This document shows positions 35,778 to 44,104 of a stretch of DNA of 64,000 nt, piece by piece (within the stretch, counting starts at the first letter, position 1; the number at the start of each line of letters is the position of its first letter). The notes beneath the pieces were generated by a model that was given only the letters and a program-made list of their open reading frames with translations, did not search any database and was not told where the DNA came from. Position numbers and translations under genes: made by a program. The DNA comes from JAGVSR01 sp964589785 (GTDB lineage: Bacteria; Pseudomonadota; Alphaproteobacteria; Rhizobiales; Hyphomicrobiaceae): NCBI GenBank assembly GCA_964589785.1, contig CAZPUQ010000012.1, positions 1-64,000 on the forward strand. Direction: 5' to 3'.

Positions 35778-37328
35778 TCAGCCCTTCGCCTCGGGATCGA
35801 CGTAGCGCGGGAAGACGCCCTGCGGCTCGGGGATCGGCGTGCCGGGCACGAGGCGGCCGGCCGCACCGAGCGCTCCGAACGAGCGCTTGTCGGCCGGCTG
35901 GGCCAGAAGGTCGAGCAGCCTGGCCCCGGCCTCGGGCAGCACGGGCTGGGCGAGCAGCGCGAACTGGCGCACGACCTCGGCCGTCACATAGAGGATCGTC
36001 GCCATGCGCTTCGGATCGGTCTTCTTCTTCGCCCACGGCTCCTCGGCTGCGAAATATTGGTTCGCATCCGAGATGACGCTCCAGACCGCGTCGAGGTATC
36101 GCGTCACGGCCTGCCGGTCCATCTCGGCGCGTACGGTGGCATAGAGCCCGTCGGCCGCACCCAGAATGGCGCGGTCGGCCTCGCTGAGCTCGCCCGGCTG
36201 GGGGATCGCGCCGTTGCAGTTCTTGTAGATCATCGACAGCGAGCGCTGGGCGAGATTGCCGAGATTGTTGGCGAGGTCGGCGTTGATGCGGTTGGCGATG
36301 GCTTCCGGCGAGTAGTTGCCGTCCTGGCCGAACATCACCTCGCGCAGGAAGAAGTAGCGCACCGGCTCGCGCCCATAGGCCTTCACGAGGTCGAACGGAT
36401 CGACGACGTTGCCGACCGACTTCGACATCTTCTCGCCCTTGTTGAGCACGAAGCCGTGGCTGAAGACGCGCCTGGGCAGCGCCAGCCCTGCGCTCATTAG
36501 GAACGCCGGCCAGTAGACGGCGTGGAAGCGGACAATGTCCTTTCCGATGACGTGCACGTCGGCCGGCCAGAAGGCCTTGCGCGGGCTGTCGCCGGCGTTC
36601 AAGAGCCCCGTCGCCGTCACGTAGTTGTTGAGGGCATCGACCCATACGTACATGACGTGCCCCGGCGCGCCCGGGACGGGAATGCCCCAGTCGAGCGTCG
36701 AGCGTGAGATGGAAAGGTCCTCGAGCCCCATCCGGACGAAGCTCACGACCTCGTTGCGCCGCTCCGGCGGCAGAATGAAATCCGGGTTTGCCTCGTAGTG
36801 CGCGAGAAGCCGGTCTTGGTAGGCGGAGAGGCGGAAGAAATACGTCTCCTCCTCGGCCCATTCCACCGGCGTCCCCGTGGCGATCGAGACGCGCACGCCC
36901 TCGCGCACCTCGGTCTCGCTCTCCTTGTAGTAGAGCTCGTCGCGGACCGAGTACCAGCCGCCGTAGTTCTTCTTGAAGATGTCGCCCGCCTGCTCCATGC
37001 GCCGCCACAGCTCGGCGCAGGCCTCGTAGTGGCGCGGCTCGGTCGTACGGATGAAATCGTCGTTGGAGAGCCCGAGGACCTCGGCCATCTCGACGAAGCG
37101 GGCGGTGTTGCGGTCGGCGAGCGCCCGCGGAGGGATCCCCTCCTTCACCGCCGTCTGCTTCATCTTGAGGCCATGCTCGTCGGTGCCCGTGAGGAAGAAC
37201 ACGTCCTTGCCGTCGAGGCGCTCGAAGCGCGCGATCGCATCGGTCGCGATCGCCTCGTAGGCGTGACCGATGTGGGGCACGCCATTGGGATAGGAGATGG
37301 CCGTGGTGATGTAGAAGCGTGTGCTCAT
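35778..37328 (-). CDS. metG: Methionyl-tRNA synthetase
   Basis: 516 residues, class I synthetase of the short type, with no C-terminal tRNA-binding EMAP extension. The HIGH signature is in GVPHIGHAYEAIATDA, and KMSKS is present in NKGEKMSKSVGN. A Lys-poor connective region follows, without the four-Cys zinc knuckle expected of the zinc-binding type, so this is the zinc-free subtype. Lies between holB and tatD on the same strand. Confidence 0.96.
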   Translation of the reverse strand: MSTRFYITTAISYPNGVPHIGHAYEAIATDAIARFERLDGKDVFFLTGTDEHGLKMKQTAVKEGIPPRALADRNTARFVEMAEVLGLSNDDFIRTTEPRHYEACAELWRRMEQAGDIFKKNYGGWYSVRDELYYKESETEVREGVRVSIATGTPVEWAEEETYFFRLSAYQDRLLAHYEANPDFILPPERRNEVVSFVRMGLEDLSISRSTLDWGIPVPGAPGHVMYVWVDALNNYVTATGLLNAGDSPRKAFWPADVHVIGKDIVRFHAVYWPAFLMSAGLALPRRVFSHGFVLNKGEKMSKSVGNVVDPFDLVKAYGREPVRYFFLREVMFGQDGNYSPEAIANRINADLANNLGNLAQRSLSMIYKNCNGAIPQPGELSEADRAILGAADGLYATVRAEMDRQAVTRYLDAVWSVISDANQYFAAEEPWAKKKTDPKRMATILYVTAEVVRQFALLAQPVLPEAGARLLDLLAQPADKRSFGALGAAGRLVPGTPIPEPQGVFPRYVDPEAKG

Positions 37329-37376
37329 GGCCTCGCGCGTCTGGCAGCGGGTGAAACGAAGAAGACCCGATCGGTC

Positions 37377-38522
37377 TCAGGCCGGCGCCGCGCCGCGGGA
37401 GGCCTGCACGATCCGCTGGAACGTCAGAAGGATCAGGGATTTGCGATCCAGGTTGTAGATCTCAGCTTCGGCCTTCTCGGCGACCGTGGTTTCCCACAGT
37501 TGCGCCCAGGCCGCAAGCCGCTCCTCCGGGACGAGCCGCTGTGCGAGCCGGGCCTCCTCAGGCGTTCCCTCGCCCGTCGCCGCGGCGCGGACGAGACGCG
37601 CGAGATGGCCGAGAAGGAGGTCGAAGAACAGCTCGTATCGCGCCTGGGCCGCCAGCGAGGCAAGCTCGTCGCCAAGGGCGTGGACCGCCGCGAGGTCGAG
37701 CCGCGGCAGGCCGCCGAGCAGGGTCGTGATCCTGCGGTCGAGATCGAGTCCCTTGGCCGTCTGCAACATCAGGAACCGGCGCACGCTGCCCTCGGCGAGG
37801 CGCGCGAGCGTCTCCCATTCGGCGCCGGTGGGCAGGGTCGCGGACGGAGCGGCATCGTCGGCGGCGTTGAGCGCCTGGACAACGGCCCGGCGCAGGTCCG
37901 CCTCGCCCAGCCGCGCGCAGGCAAGCAGCCGGCATCGCGAGCGGATCGTCGGCAGCAGACGCTCGGGCGCCGACGAGATCAGCAGGAAGACCGTCCGCTG
38001 CGGCGGCTCCTCCAGGGATTTCAGAAGCGCATTCGCCGCATTCGCATTGAGGTCGTCGACGGGATCGACAATGACGATCCGAAAGCCTTCGCCCGCGCTC
38101 ATGCCGAGGAAGCCCTTGAGCCGCCGCACCTCGTCGACCGTGATCTCCGACTTCAGCTTCTTGCTCTTGAAGTCGTACGGCCGGCGGATCACCAGCAGCT
38201 CGGGATGGGCAAGGCCGGCCACCAGGCGCGCGGTGCTCGATGCGGGATCGATATCGAGGCCGGCACTCAACAGGTCGCGATCGCTGGCAGGGGCGAGCAG
38301 GTAGCGCGCGATGCGGTAGGCGAGCGTCGCCTTGCCGATGCCGTTGGGGCCGGTCACGATCCAGCCGTGGTGCAGACGTCCGGACGCACCGGCCTGCAGG
38401 AACCCGGCTTCGGCGCTCTCCTGGCCGAACAGGCGCTCGGTCAAACGCGGTGGGGGAAACCCGTCCAGCCGATCGGGCTCGGGCAAGGCCTCCGTCTCGG
38501 CAAGGGCGGGTGCGCGGGCCAT
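37377..38522 (-). CDS. holB: DNA polymerase III delta-prime subunit
   Basis: 381 residues. AAA+ clamp-loader subunit with GPNGIGKATLAYR (Walker A with Ala after Lys, as expected of a non-hydrolysing delta-prime), the VDDLNANAANALLKSLEEPP sensor segment and SRC motif (IRSRCRLL). Lacks zinc-finger Cys. Starts three bases after the tmk stop; metG follows 48 nt downstream. Confidence 0.92.
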   Translation of the reverse strand: MARAPALAETEALPEPDRLDGFPPPRLTERLFGQESAEAGFLQAGASGRLHHGWIVTGPNGIGKATLAYRIARYLLAPASDRDLLSAGLDIDPASSTARLVAGLAHPELLVIRRPYDFKSKKLKSEITVDEVRRLKGFLGMSAGEGFRIVIVDPVDDLNANAANALLKSLEEPPQRTVFLLISSAPERLLPTIRSRCRLLACARLGEADLRRAVVQALNAADDAAPSATLPTGAEWETLARLAEGSVRRFLMLQTAKGLDLDRRITTLLGGLPRLDLAAVHALGDELASLAAQARYELFFDLLLGHLARLVRAAATGEGTPEEARLAQRLVPEERLAAWAQLWETTVAEKAEAEIYNLDRKSLILLTFQRIVQASRGAAPA

Positions 38523-38525
38523 GGC

Positions 38526-39221
38526 TCAGCCCGCCGCCTCGAGAAGACGCGAGCGGACGGCCGCCCACACGTCGCGCGCGACGTCGTCCGGCGACCTCTG
38601 GCCGTCGATGACGACGCAGCGCTGCGGCTCGAGCTCCGCAAGCTCGAGGAAGCCCGCGCGCAGATCCTTGTGAAAGTCGAGGTCGCGTCCCTCGAACCGG
38701 TCGGCGAGCAGGCTGCGCGGCTGCTTGGCCGAGCGCTCTCCCGACGCCGGCGGCGCGGCCGCCGTCTCCAGACGCAGGGCCGCGCGGGCGAGGCCCACTT
38801 CGGCCGGGATGTCGATGACGATCGTCAGGTCCGGCTTCGTGTGGCCGACGACGATCAGCTCCAGCGCCTCCAGCAGCCGCGGCTCGACCCGGCCGGCATA
38901 GCCCTGGTAGACGCGGGTCGAATCCGAGAAGCGGTCGCAGACGACAAACTGGCCGGCCGCAAGCGCCGGGCGCACGAGCGTCTCCAGATGGTCGGCGCGG
39001 GCGGCCGCGAAAAGAAGCGCCTCCGACAGCGGGCAATGCTTTTCCAGAGTCGGATCGAGGATGAGGCGGCGCAGGCGCTCGGCGAACGGCGAGCCGCCGG
39101 GCTCGCGTGTGACCGTGACGGCATGGCCGGCCGCGCTCAAACGGTCCGCAAGGAGCCGCGCCTGGGTCGACTTGCCCGACCCCTCGCCACCTTCAAAGGT
39201 GATGAACCTGCCAGCCGTCAT
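38526..39221 (-). CDS. tmk: Thymidylate kinase
   Basis: 231 residues. The P-loop FEGGEGSGKSTQARLLA, the DRF motif in VVCDRFSDSTRVYQGYAG, and a LID region are present. Makes dTDP. ATG 39221 has AGGAC six bases upstream; the longer frame to 39599 is a shadow of the dac gene. Upstream is dac (86-nt gap); holB follows after three bases. Confidence 0.96.
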   Translation of the reverse strand: MTAGRFITFEGGEGSGKSTQARLLADRLSAAGHAVTVTREPGGSPFAERLRRLILDPTLEKHCPLSEALLFAAARADHLETLVRPALAAGQFVVCDRFSDSTRVYQGYAGRVEPRLLEALELIVVGHTKPDLTIVIDIPAEVGLARAALRLETAAAPPASGERSAKQPRSLLADRFEGRDLDFHKDLRAGFLELAELEPQRCVVIDGQRSPDDVARDVWAAVRSRLLEAAG

Positions 39222-39307
39222 AAGTCCTCGTCGCGGGCGGTCCACACCGGCCGCCTCGGGTCCCGCCCGCTCGGAATGCCTCGTCAGGACGAACCCGGAA
39301 GGCTTTC

Positions 39308-40510
39308 TTAGAGATTGGCCCAGCGCAGCGCCAGAAAAACCAGACTGTCGAGCCCCCGCCGCCAGACGCTGGCCGGCTCCACATCCTCCATGGCCACGAG
39401 CGGCACCTCGGTGGTGGCGTTGGACGAGCTCGTCACCCTGAGACGGGCGACCTCGTCGCCCTTGCGCACCGGCGGCTTCAGCGGCCCGTTGTAGACGAGC
39501 TCGGCCCTCAGCCGCTGGTTGGCGGGAAAACGCGGCAGGACGACGTTCAACGGACCGCTCTTGCCCGTCACCGGCACATAGAAGCGCGTGCCGCCCCACA
39601 CCCGCGCGTAGCCGATCTCCTCATCCGCATCGAAGAGCGTGAACTTGGCGAAGCTGCGCTGGCCCCACTCGAGGATCCGGCGGGCCTCCTCGCGCCGCTC
39701 CTTCTCGTCGGCGAGGCCCATGACGACGGCGATGAGCCGCCGCCCGTCGCTCACCGCCGATGCGACGATGCCGTAGCCGGCCTCCTTGGTGTGACCCGTC
39801 TTCAGGCCATCGACCCCGAGGGCCGTATCGCCGAGCAGTGGGTTGCGATTGTAGAACTTGTGCTTGCGGTAGGCGAACTCGCGCTGGGCGAAAATCTTGT
39901 AGTGCTCGGGATACTCCCGGATGATGTGACGGGCGAGAAGGGCGAGCTCGCGCGCGGTCATCAGGTGCTCGGGGTCGTGAAGGCCCGTCGCGTTGCGGAA
40001 CGTGGAGCGCATCAGCCCGAGGCGCCGGGCCTCCTCCTCCATCAGCCTGGCGAAGCCCTGCTCGGTGCCACCGAGCGCCTCGGCGACGGCAATCGAGGCG
40101 TCGTTGCCCGATTGCACGATGATGCCCTGGATCAGCTCATCGACGCGCGCCCGGGTGTTGATCGGCACGAACATCGCCGAGGTGCCCGAGGGCGCGCCGC
40201 CCGTGCGCCAGGCGTGCTCGCTCACCAGGAACTCGTCGGTCGGCTTCACGCGGCCCTGCTGCATGGCGCGGAAGAGAACCTCGAGCGTCATGAGCTTGCT
40301 CATGCTGGCGGGTGGGGCAAGCTCGTCGGCGTTGAGCTGGAAGAGTATGGCGCCGCTGTCGGCATCCATCAGGATGGCGCGCTTGGCACGCGTCACGAAC
40401 TCGCCCGAGGCCTGCGCCAGAGCCGGCGCCGCCTGCGCCAAACCGGCGGCGATCGAAAGGAGCGCAACGCCGAGGAGCCGGATGAAGGACCGTGTCGTCA
40501 GGGGTGGCAC
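39308..40510 (-). CDS. D-alanyl-D-alanine carboxypeptidase (PBP5/6 type)
   Basis: 400 residues. A signal peptide (to about residue 33) precedes the serine active site SMSK, then SGN (QSGNDASIA) and KTG (LKTGHTKEAG), in that order. A PBP5 C-terminal domain and an amphipathic tail (SLVFLALRWANL) that anchors to the membrane follow. It trims peptidoglycan side chains. First gene of the leftward dac-tmk-holB-metG-tatD-MBL run, with rlpA upstream. Confidence 0.94.
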   Translation of the reverse strand: MPPLTTRSFIRLLGVALLSIAAGLAQAAPALAQASGEFVTRAKRAILMDADSGAILFQLNADELAPPASMSKLMTLEVLFRAMQQGRVKPTDEFLVSEHAWRTGGAPSGTSAMFVPINTRARVDELIQGIIVQSGNDASIAVAEALGGTEQGFARLMEEEARRLGLMRSTFRNATGLHDPEHLMTARELALLARHIIREYPEHYKIFAQREFAYRKHKFYNRNPLLGDTALGVDGLKTGHTKEAGYGIVASAVSDGRRLIAVVMGLADEKERREEARRILEWGQRSFAKFTLFDADEEIGYARVWGGTRFYVPVTGKSGPLNVVLPRFPANQRLRAELVYNGPLKPPVRKGDEVARLRVTSSSNATTEVPLVAMEDVEPASVWRRGLDSLVFLALRWANL

Positions 40511-40671
40511 GCGGCCGCTCCGATCAAGAAATCCGGTGCACGATGGGGTCTCGGACGCGAACGAGCATCAAGAGCTTTATGGGTGCGCCGGCAGCGGGGG
40601 TCAACCCGTTCGGCTGTCAAGGTGTGGAGAGCCCTGAGTGTGGAGAGCGGCCCGGCCTCCGGCGCACCGGA

Positions 40672-41385
40672 TCAACGATCCCCGGCGCCGAGACCCGACC
40701 GCAATCCGCTCCGGTGGCGCATCACCGACCAGTCCGCGCCGTCCGTCGCCGGCGACGCCCGATTGTACGGCGGGATCGCGGCCAGGCGCCCGCTGCCGCC
40801 ATGCCAGGGTTGCGCCGCCAGGAAGCGCCGCTCGCGCGTATCGTCGCCGTTCATCGGCGCGCGCCCCGCATAGCGCACGCGGACCCGTCCGAGTCCCTTG
40901 CCGCGGATGGCAAGCGCGTCCGCCGACGCGCGCGACAGATCGATGACCCGGTTGCCGGCATATGGACCGCGGTCGTTGACGCGCACGAGGATCGTGCGGC
41001 CGGTGTCGAGGTTCGTAACGTAGACGTAGGTCGGAAGCGGGAGCGTCGGGTGCGCGGCCGACAGGCGCCTCATGTCGTAGATCTCGCCATTGGCGGTTTT
41101 GCGGCCGTGAAAGTCGTCGCCGTACCACGACGCGATGCCGGCCGCGTCATAGCCCGGCTGCTCGCGCGGCACATACCAGCGTCCGCCAATGACATACGGC
41201 TTGCCAAGCTTGTAGGTGCCGCCGCCCTTCGGGATGCGATGGCTGTCGCCGTAGACGCGCGGGCTGGAGCTGACGCCCCATTTCGGATCGGGTCCGCCCG
41301 ACGAGCAGGCGCCAAGGGCGGCGAGGAACCCGATCGACGCCAAGACGCGCACGCGTGAGCCAGCAGCGGGAGGACGAATACGCAC
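40672..41385 (-). CDS. rlpA: RlpA septal-ring lipoprotein, lytic transglycosylase family
   Basis: 237 residues from GTG 41385; GTG 41433 is in frame but makes the signal unusually long. A lipobox LGAC near residue 26 marks a lipoprotein. The double-psi barrel RlpA domain carries GIASWYGDDFHGRKTANGE and VRVNDRGPYAGNRVIDLS, including the catalytic Asp. RlpA cuts naked glycan strands at division sites. No SPOR domain is present. Shares its upstream gap with the cytochrome genes in the opposite direction. Confidence 0.92.
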   Translation of the reverse strand: MRIRPPAAGSRVRVLASIGFLAALGACSSGGPDPKWGVSSSPRVYGDSHRIPKGGGTYKLGKPYVIGGRWYVPREQPGYDAAGIASWYGDDFHGRKTANGEIYDMRRLSAAHPTLPLPTYVYVTNLDTGRTILVRVNDRGPYAGNRVIDLSRASADALAIRGKGLGRVRVRYAGRAPMNGDDTRERRFLAAQPWHGGSGRLAAIPPYNRASPATDGADWSVMRHRSGLRSGLGAGDR

Positions 41386-41622
41386 GCACAAAGGTCCACG
41401 TCTCGGCCGGTGACAGGCGATGGCATCGGCCACGCCGGATGGACCTGATCGTTAGAGGCAGAGCGCGGCCCATCGTGGGCCGCATCGTGGCGGACTGTGC
41501 TTAGCATCGGGTAAAGGCGGGGCGATCCGCGCCGGCCTGACGCCACCACGGGGCCGGCGTCATGCGCCGCCTGCTCGCGTCGATTTCGCCGGAGCCGTCC
41601 CGACGACGGGTTCGATCGACCC

Positions 41623-41705
41623 AGTTTCCTATTGGGAATTGACTTGGGCCTGCCGATTGCCTCTAGGAAGGCGCGACTGATCGTGCGAGTTTCCTGTTGG
41701 GAATT
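41623..41705. promoter_or_regulatory. Two copies of an 18-bp element before the cytochrome genes
   Basis: AGTTTCCTATTGGGAATT (41623-41640) and AGTTTCCTGTTGGGAATT (41688-41705) differ at one base and start 65 bp apart. Each contains an imperfect palindrome, TTCC-N5-GGAA. The first overlaps a possible -35 (TTGACT, 41639-41644); a weak -10 (TCTAGG, 41662-41667) lies 17 bp on, and the second copy lies past the start point. This pattern suits a repressor dimer on both sides of the promoter. Confidence 0.6.
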
Positions 41706-41720
41706 AGATCGGGGATCGAA

Positions 41721-42833
41721 ATGCGTCCGCCGGAGCGCACACGAGGCTCAGACCATGGCAAGGGCGTTCGCGTCCTGCCGCCCCTGATCGGGCTCCTGAT
41801 CGCGGTGGGGAGCGCCGTCCTCGGCGCCGGCCTCCCGGCCTCGCCGGCGGCCGCCGACGCGGCGGACGCCATCAAGCGTCTGCGGTGCATCGCCTGCCAC
41901 AAGGGCGAGAACATGCACACGTCCGGCGTCCGGCGGGAGTCCTCGCGCGGGGGCACGATCAACCTCGAGGACTTCCGCGACGCCGACCACGGCAAGATCC
42001 ATTGCCTGGAGTGCCATACCAAGGGCTTCGACCACTTTCCCCATCTCAGGAAGAAGACCGAGACGTGCATGGACTGCCACCCCCGCAAGGAAGAGGGTGC
42101 CGCGGCCGACAAGCCCTACGAGTTCGCTCGCATCCTCAAGGAGTACGAGGGCACGGTCCATTTCACGGAATACCGGCACGCCAAGGAGAAGTGCTGCGGC
42201 ACGGCGCCGTCGTCCGAGGCGACAGCCGCGCCCGCCGATGCGGACGAGCCGGACACCGGCAAGTCGGCCGCGCAGCGTTTCACCTGCGAGCATTGCCACG
42301 AGCCGCACTACTTCAAGGCGACGCGCCGGATTGGGGAGCCGACCCTCATTCGCGCCAACGACAACGGGCCGTGCCTGCGCTGTCACAAGGACGCCGCCAC
42401 GGGCCCGCTCGCAGATCCGGCGGAGCGCGGACTCCTCGCGGCCCACAGCTATCTGCCTTATGCGCAGCTCCATCTCGAGGGCACGCGCTGCATCGACTGC
42501 CATTCGAGCGTGACCTCGTCCGTCACCCACGATCTGCCGAAGGGCGAGGGTGCCAACCAGGGCTGCAATACCTGCCACAGCATCGACAGCGTGCTGACCG
42601 CCCGGCTCTACCGCTATGTCGAGACCGTCGAGTCGCTCTGGGGCTTCGCCAATCCGCGCGTGCTGCAGGACGGCTACGTCATGGGCGCGAACCGGCACCG
42701 CGGCACGGACCTCGCGGCCTACCTGCTCATGAGCCTCGCCCTTGCACTGGTGCTGGCGCACGGTGTCTGGCGCCTGGTGGCCCGATGGCGCGCGGCGCCG
42801 CGCCAGCCGGAGCAAGCGGCAGGCGGGAGCTGA
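41721..42833 (+). CDS. Seven-haem c-type cytochrome, membrane-anchored
   Basis: 370 residues. A signal/anchor segment (about 18-45) precedes seven CxxCH motifs beginning at residues 56, 95, 116, 189, 218, 257 and 282. A C-terminal hydrophobic segment (about 333-352) suggests anchoring at both ends, with the haem domain in the periplasm. No known enzyme active-site signature (for example the NrfA CxxCK) is seen, so it is probably an electron carrier. The partner is the b-type cytochrome 185 nt downstream. ATG 41721 has GGGGA five bases upstream. Confidence 0.88.
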   Translation: MRPPERTRGSDHGKGVRVLPPLIGLLIAVGSAVLGAGLPASPAAADAADAIKRLRCIACHKGENMHTSGVRRESSRGGTINLEDFRDADHGKIHCLECHTKGFDHFPHLRKKTETCMDCHPRKEEGAAADKPYEFARILKEYEGTVHFTEYRHAKEKCCGTAPSSEATAAPADADEPDTGKSAAQRFTCEHCHEPHYFKATRRIGEPTLIRANDNGPCLRCHKDAATGPLADPAERGLLAAHSYLPYAQLHLEGTRCIDCHSSVTSSVTHDLPKGEGANQGCNTCHSIDSVLTARLYRYVETVESLWGFANPRVLQDGYVMGANRHRGTDLAAYLLMSLALALVLAHGVWRLVARWRAAPRQPEQAAGGS

Positions 42834-42893
42834 GGCGCGGCCAATGGCCCCGCGACCGATCGGGATCGGGAGTTTGCACGCGACGATGGGAGG

Positions 42894-43022
42894 ATGATCG
42901 CCATGATGCTCAGGAGGGACGACGGGGCCGTCGGGAGAGCGGCCCGGGATGTGACGGGCGTCTGCGATGCCGCCGTCCCGCTCCGGCGCACCGGCCGCAT
43001 GCTTGGGAGGGCTTCGCCGTGA
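42894..43022 (+). CDS. Possible small ORF coupled to the b-type cytochrome
   Basis: 42 residues (MIAMMLRRDDGAV...), between the two cytochrome genes. GGGAGG touches the first ATG, which is too near, but fits the later ATGs at 42903 and 42906 well. Its stop overlaps the next gene's GTG (GTGA). No hydrophobic stretch and no recognised motif. It may only serve translational coupling. Confidence 0.35.
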   Translation: MIAMMLRRDDGAVGRAARDVTGVCDAAVPLRRTGRMLGRASP

Positions 43023-43606
43023 CGCCACTGTGGGTTCGCGTGTGGCATTGGGCGATCGCGATCGTGTTCGTGATCCTCGTGCTGACGGGCGTGGTGCTCA
43101 CCTACTCCTCCGCCGGCTTCGCCCTCATGGACTACGCGCTGGCCGACACGCTGCATCAGGTGACCGGCATCCTGATGGCGGTCCTCTATGGGGTCTTCCT
43201 CGTGGCCGCGTGGGCCACCGGCTACTGGCATCGCTACCTGGGTCGGAGCCACGGCCTGTGGCCGCGCATCCGCCTGCACGGATCCTACGTCGTGGCGGGC
43301 GGAACCGGGACGGCAGTGGCCGATTGGAGCGGCCCGACGCGCCTCGACCTGTCGCGCGGATTCCTGTTTCTCTTCCAGCAGCTCCTGTCCATCTTCAGCC
43401 TCGTGCTCCTGACGCCGCTGCTCATCCTGACGGGGCTCGTCCTCTACTTCCCCGAGCTCCTGCCGGGCGAGGTCGCCGGTCTGGCGGGCCTGTGGCCGTT
43501 CTCGCTCGCGCACTACTGGGCCGGCCTCTTCGGCGCGCTGTTCCTGATCTTCCACGTCTACATCGCCACGATCGGCGGGCTTCGGCGCATGATCAAGGGC
43601 CGCTGA
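43019..43606 (+). CDS. b-type cytochrome, cytochrome b561/HyaC-like
   Basis: 195 residues with about four membrane helices and His ligands for haem b: H10 in WVRVWHWAIAI, a His in ADTLHQVTG and pairs in the C-terminal helices (LAHYWAGLFGALFLIFHVY). The layout fits bacterial cytochrome b561 and the b subunits of formate dehydrogenase and Ni-Fe hydrogenase. It begins with GTG 43019, GGAGG eight bases upstream. With the seven-haem cytochrome it probably transfers electrons between the quinone pool and periplasm. Confidence 0.85.
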   Translation: MTPLWVRVWHWAIAIVFVILVLTGVVLTYSSAGFALMDYALADTLHQVTGILMAVLYGVFLVAAWATGYWHRYLGRSHGLWPRIRLHGSYVVAGGTGTAVADWSGPTRLDLSRGFLFLFQQLLSIFSLVLLTPLLILTGLVLYFPELLPGEVAGLAGLWPFSLAHYWAGLFGALFLIFHVYIATIGGLRRMIKGR

Positions 43607-43736
43607 GGCGGCTATGGGCCCTGCCCGGCGGAATGCTCCGGCTCAGCACGCGCCGAAAGCCGCTTCGCGGACCGGCGACCATTTTCCGGCCTTTACGCTC
43701 CCTGGCAGGCATTATAAGTCACCGGGCTCCCTGCCC

Positions 43737-43826
43737 GGAGGGATGGTCGAGCGGTTTAAGGCACCGGTCTTGAAAACCGGCGTGGGCGCAAGCCCACCGT
43801 GGGTTCGAATCCCACTCCCTCCGCCA
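43737..43826 (+). tRNA. tRNA-Ser (UGA)
   Basis: 90 nt including encoded CCA. The acceptor arms GGAGGGA and TCCCTCC pair fully with discriminator G and CCA. The anticodon loop CTTGAAA gives TGA (UGA). A long variable arm (GTGGGCGCAAGCCCAC) marks a class II tRNA, and GGTTCGAATCC is the T arm. It reads TCA and TCG-family codons for serine. The mobile-element genes begin directly after it, so its 3' end is the probable integration site. Confidence 0.97.
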
Positions 43827-44104
43827 TAACTTATTGATTTAACACGATATTTAGTCATTTCGGGCAGAGTTTGAACTCTGTCCGTCGTTTCCGCGGGTTA
43901 TACCCGCGCCAACCGTGCGACCGCTGCGGAGACCACTTCGGTGCCGTTGTCGCGGCGCTGGGCCGGCGAAAGTCTCCTATCGGGTTTCGAGTGGTACCGT
44001 TGTCGGCGTCGGAGTGTCGGACATCTGTCGACGGCTCGGCCGGAAACGGCCGCACGCCGTCGTGAGCGCCGGCGCGTGACAGCAATCCGATGGGGCGGAG
44101 AGGC
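43827..44104. other. Junction region between tRNA-Ser and recombinase gene
   Basis: 278 nt with no gene. It carries two inverted repeats in a row: CGGGCAGAGTT with AACTCTGTCCG (43861-43884, one G-T mismatch) and CGCGGGT with ACCCGCG (43892-43908, three-base spacer). They could be the attachment site of the serine recombinase, the terminator of its leftward gene, or of the tRNA. The local base composition falls just after the tRNA (AT-rich 43827-43860). Confidence 0.5.

Noticed and set aside
36798..39311. An 837-codon plus-strand frame opposite metG, holB and tmk
   Set aside because: The minus strand has clear HIGH, KMSKS, P-loop and DRF motifs in three genes. The plus frame has no motif and only reflects GC-rich codon structure.
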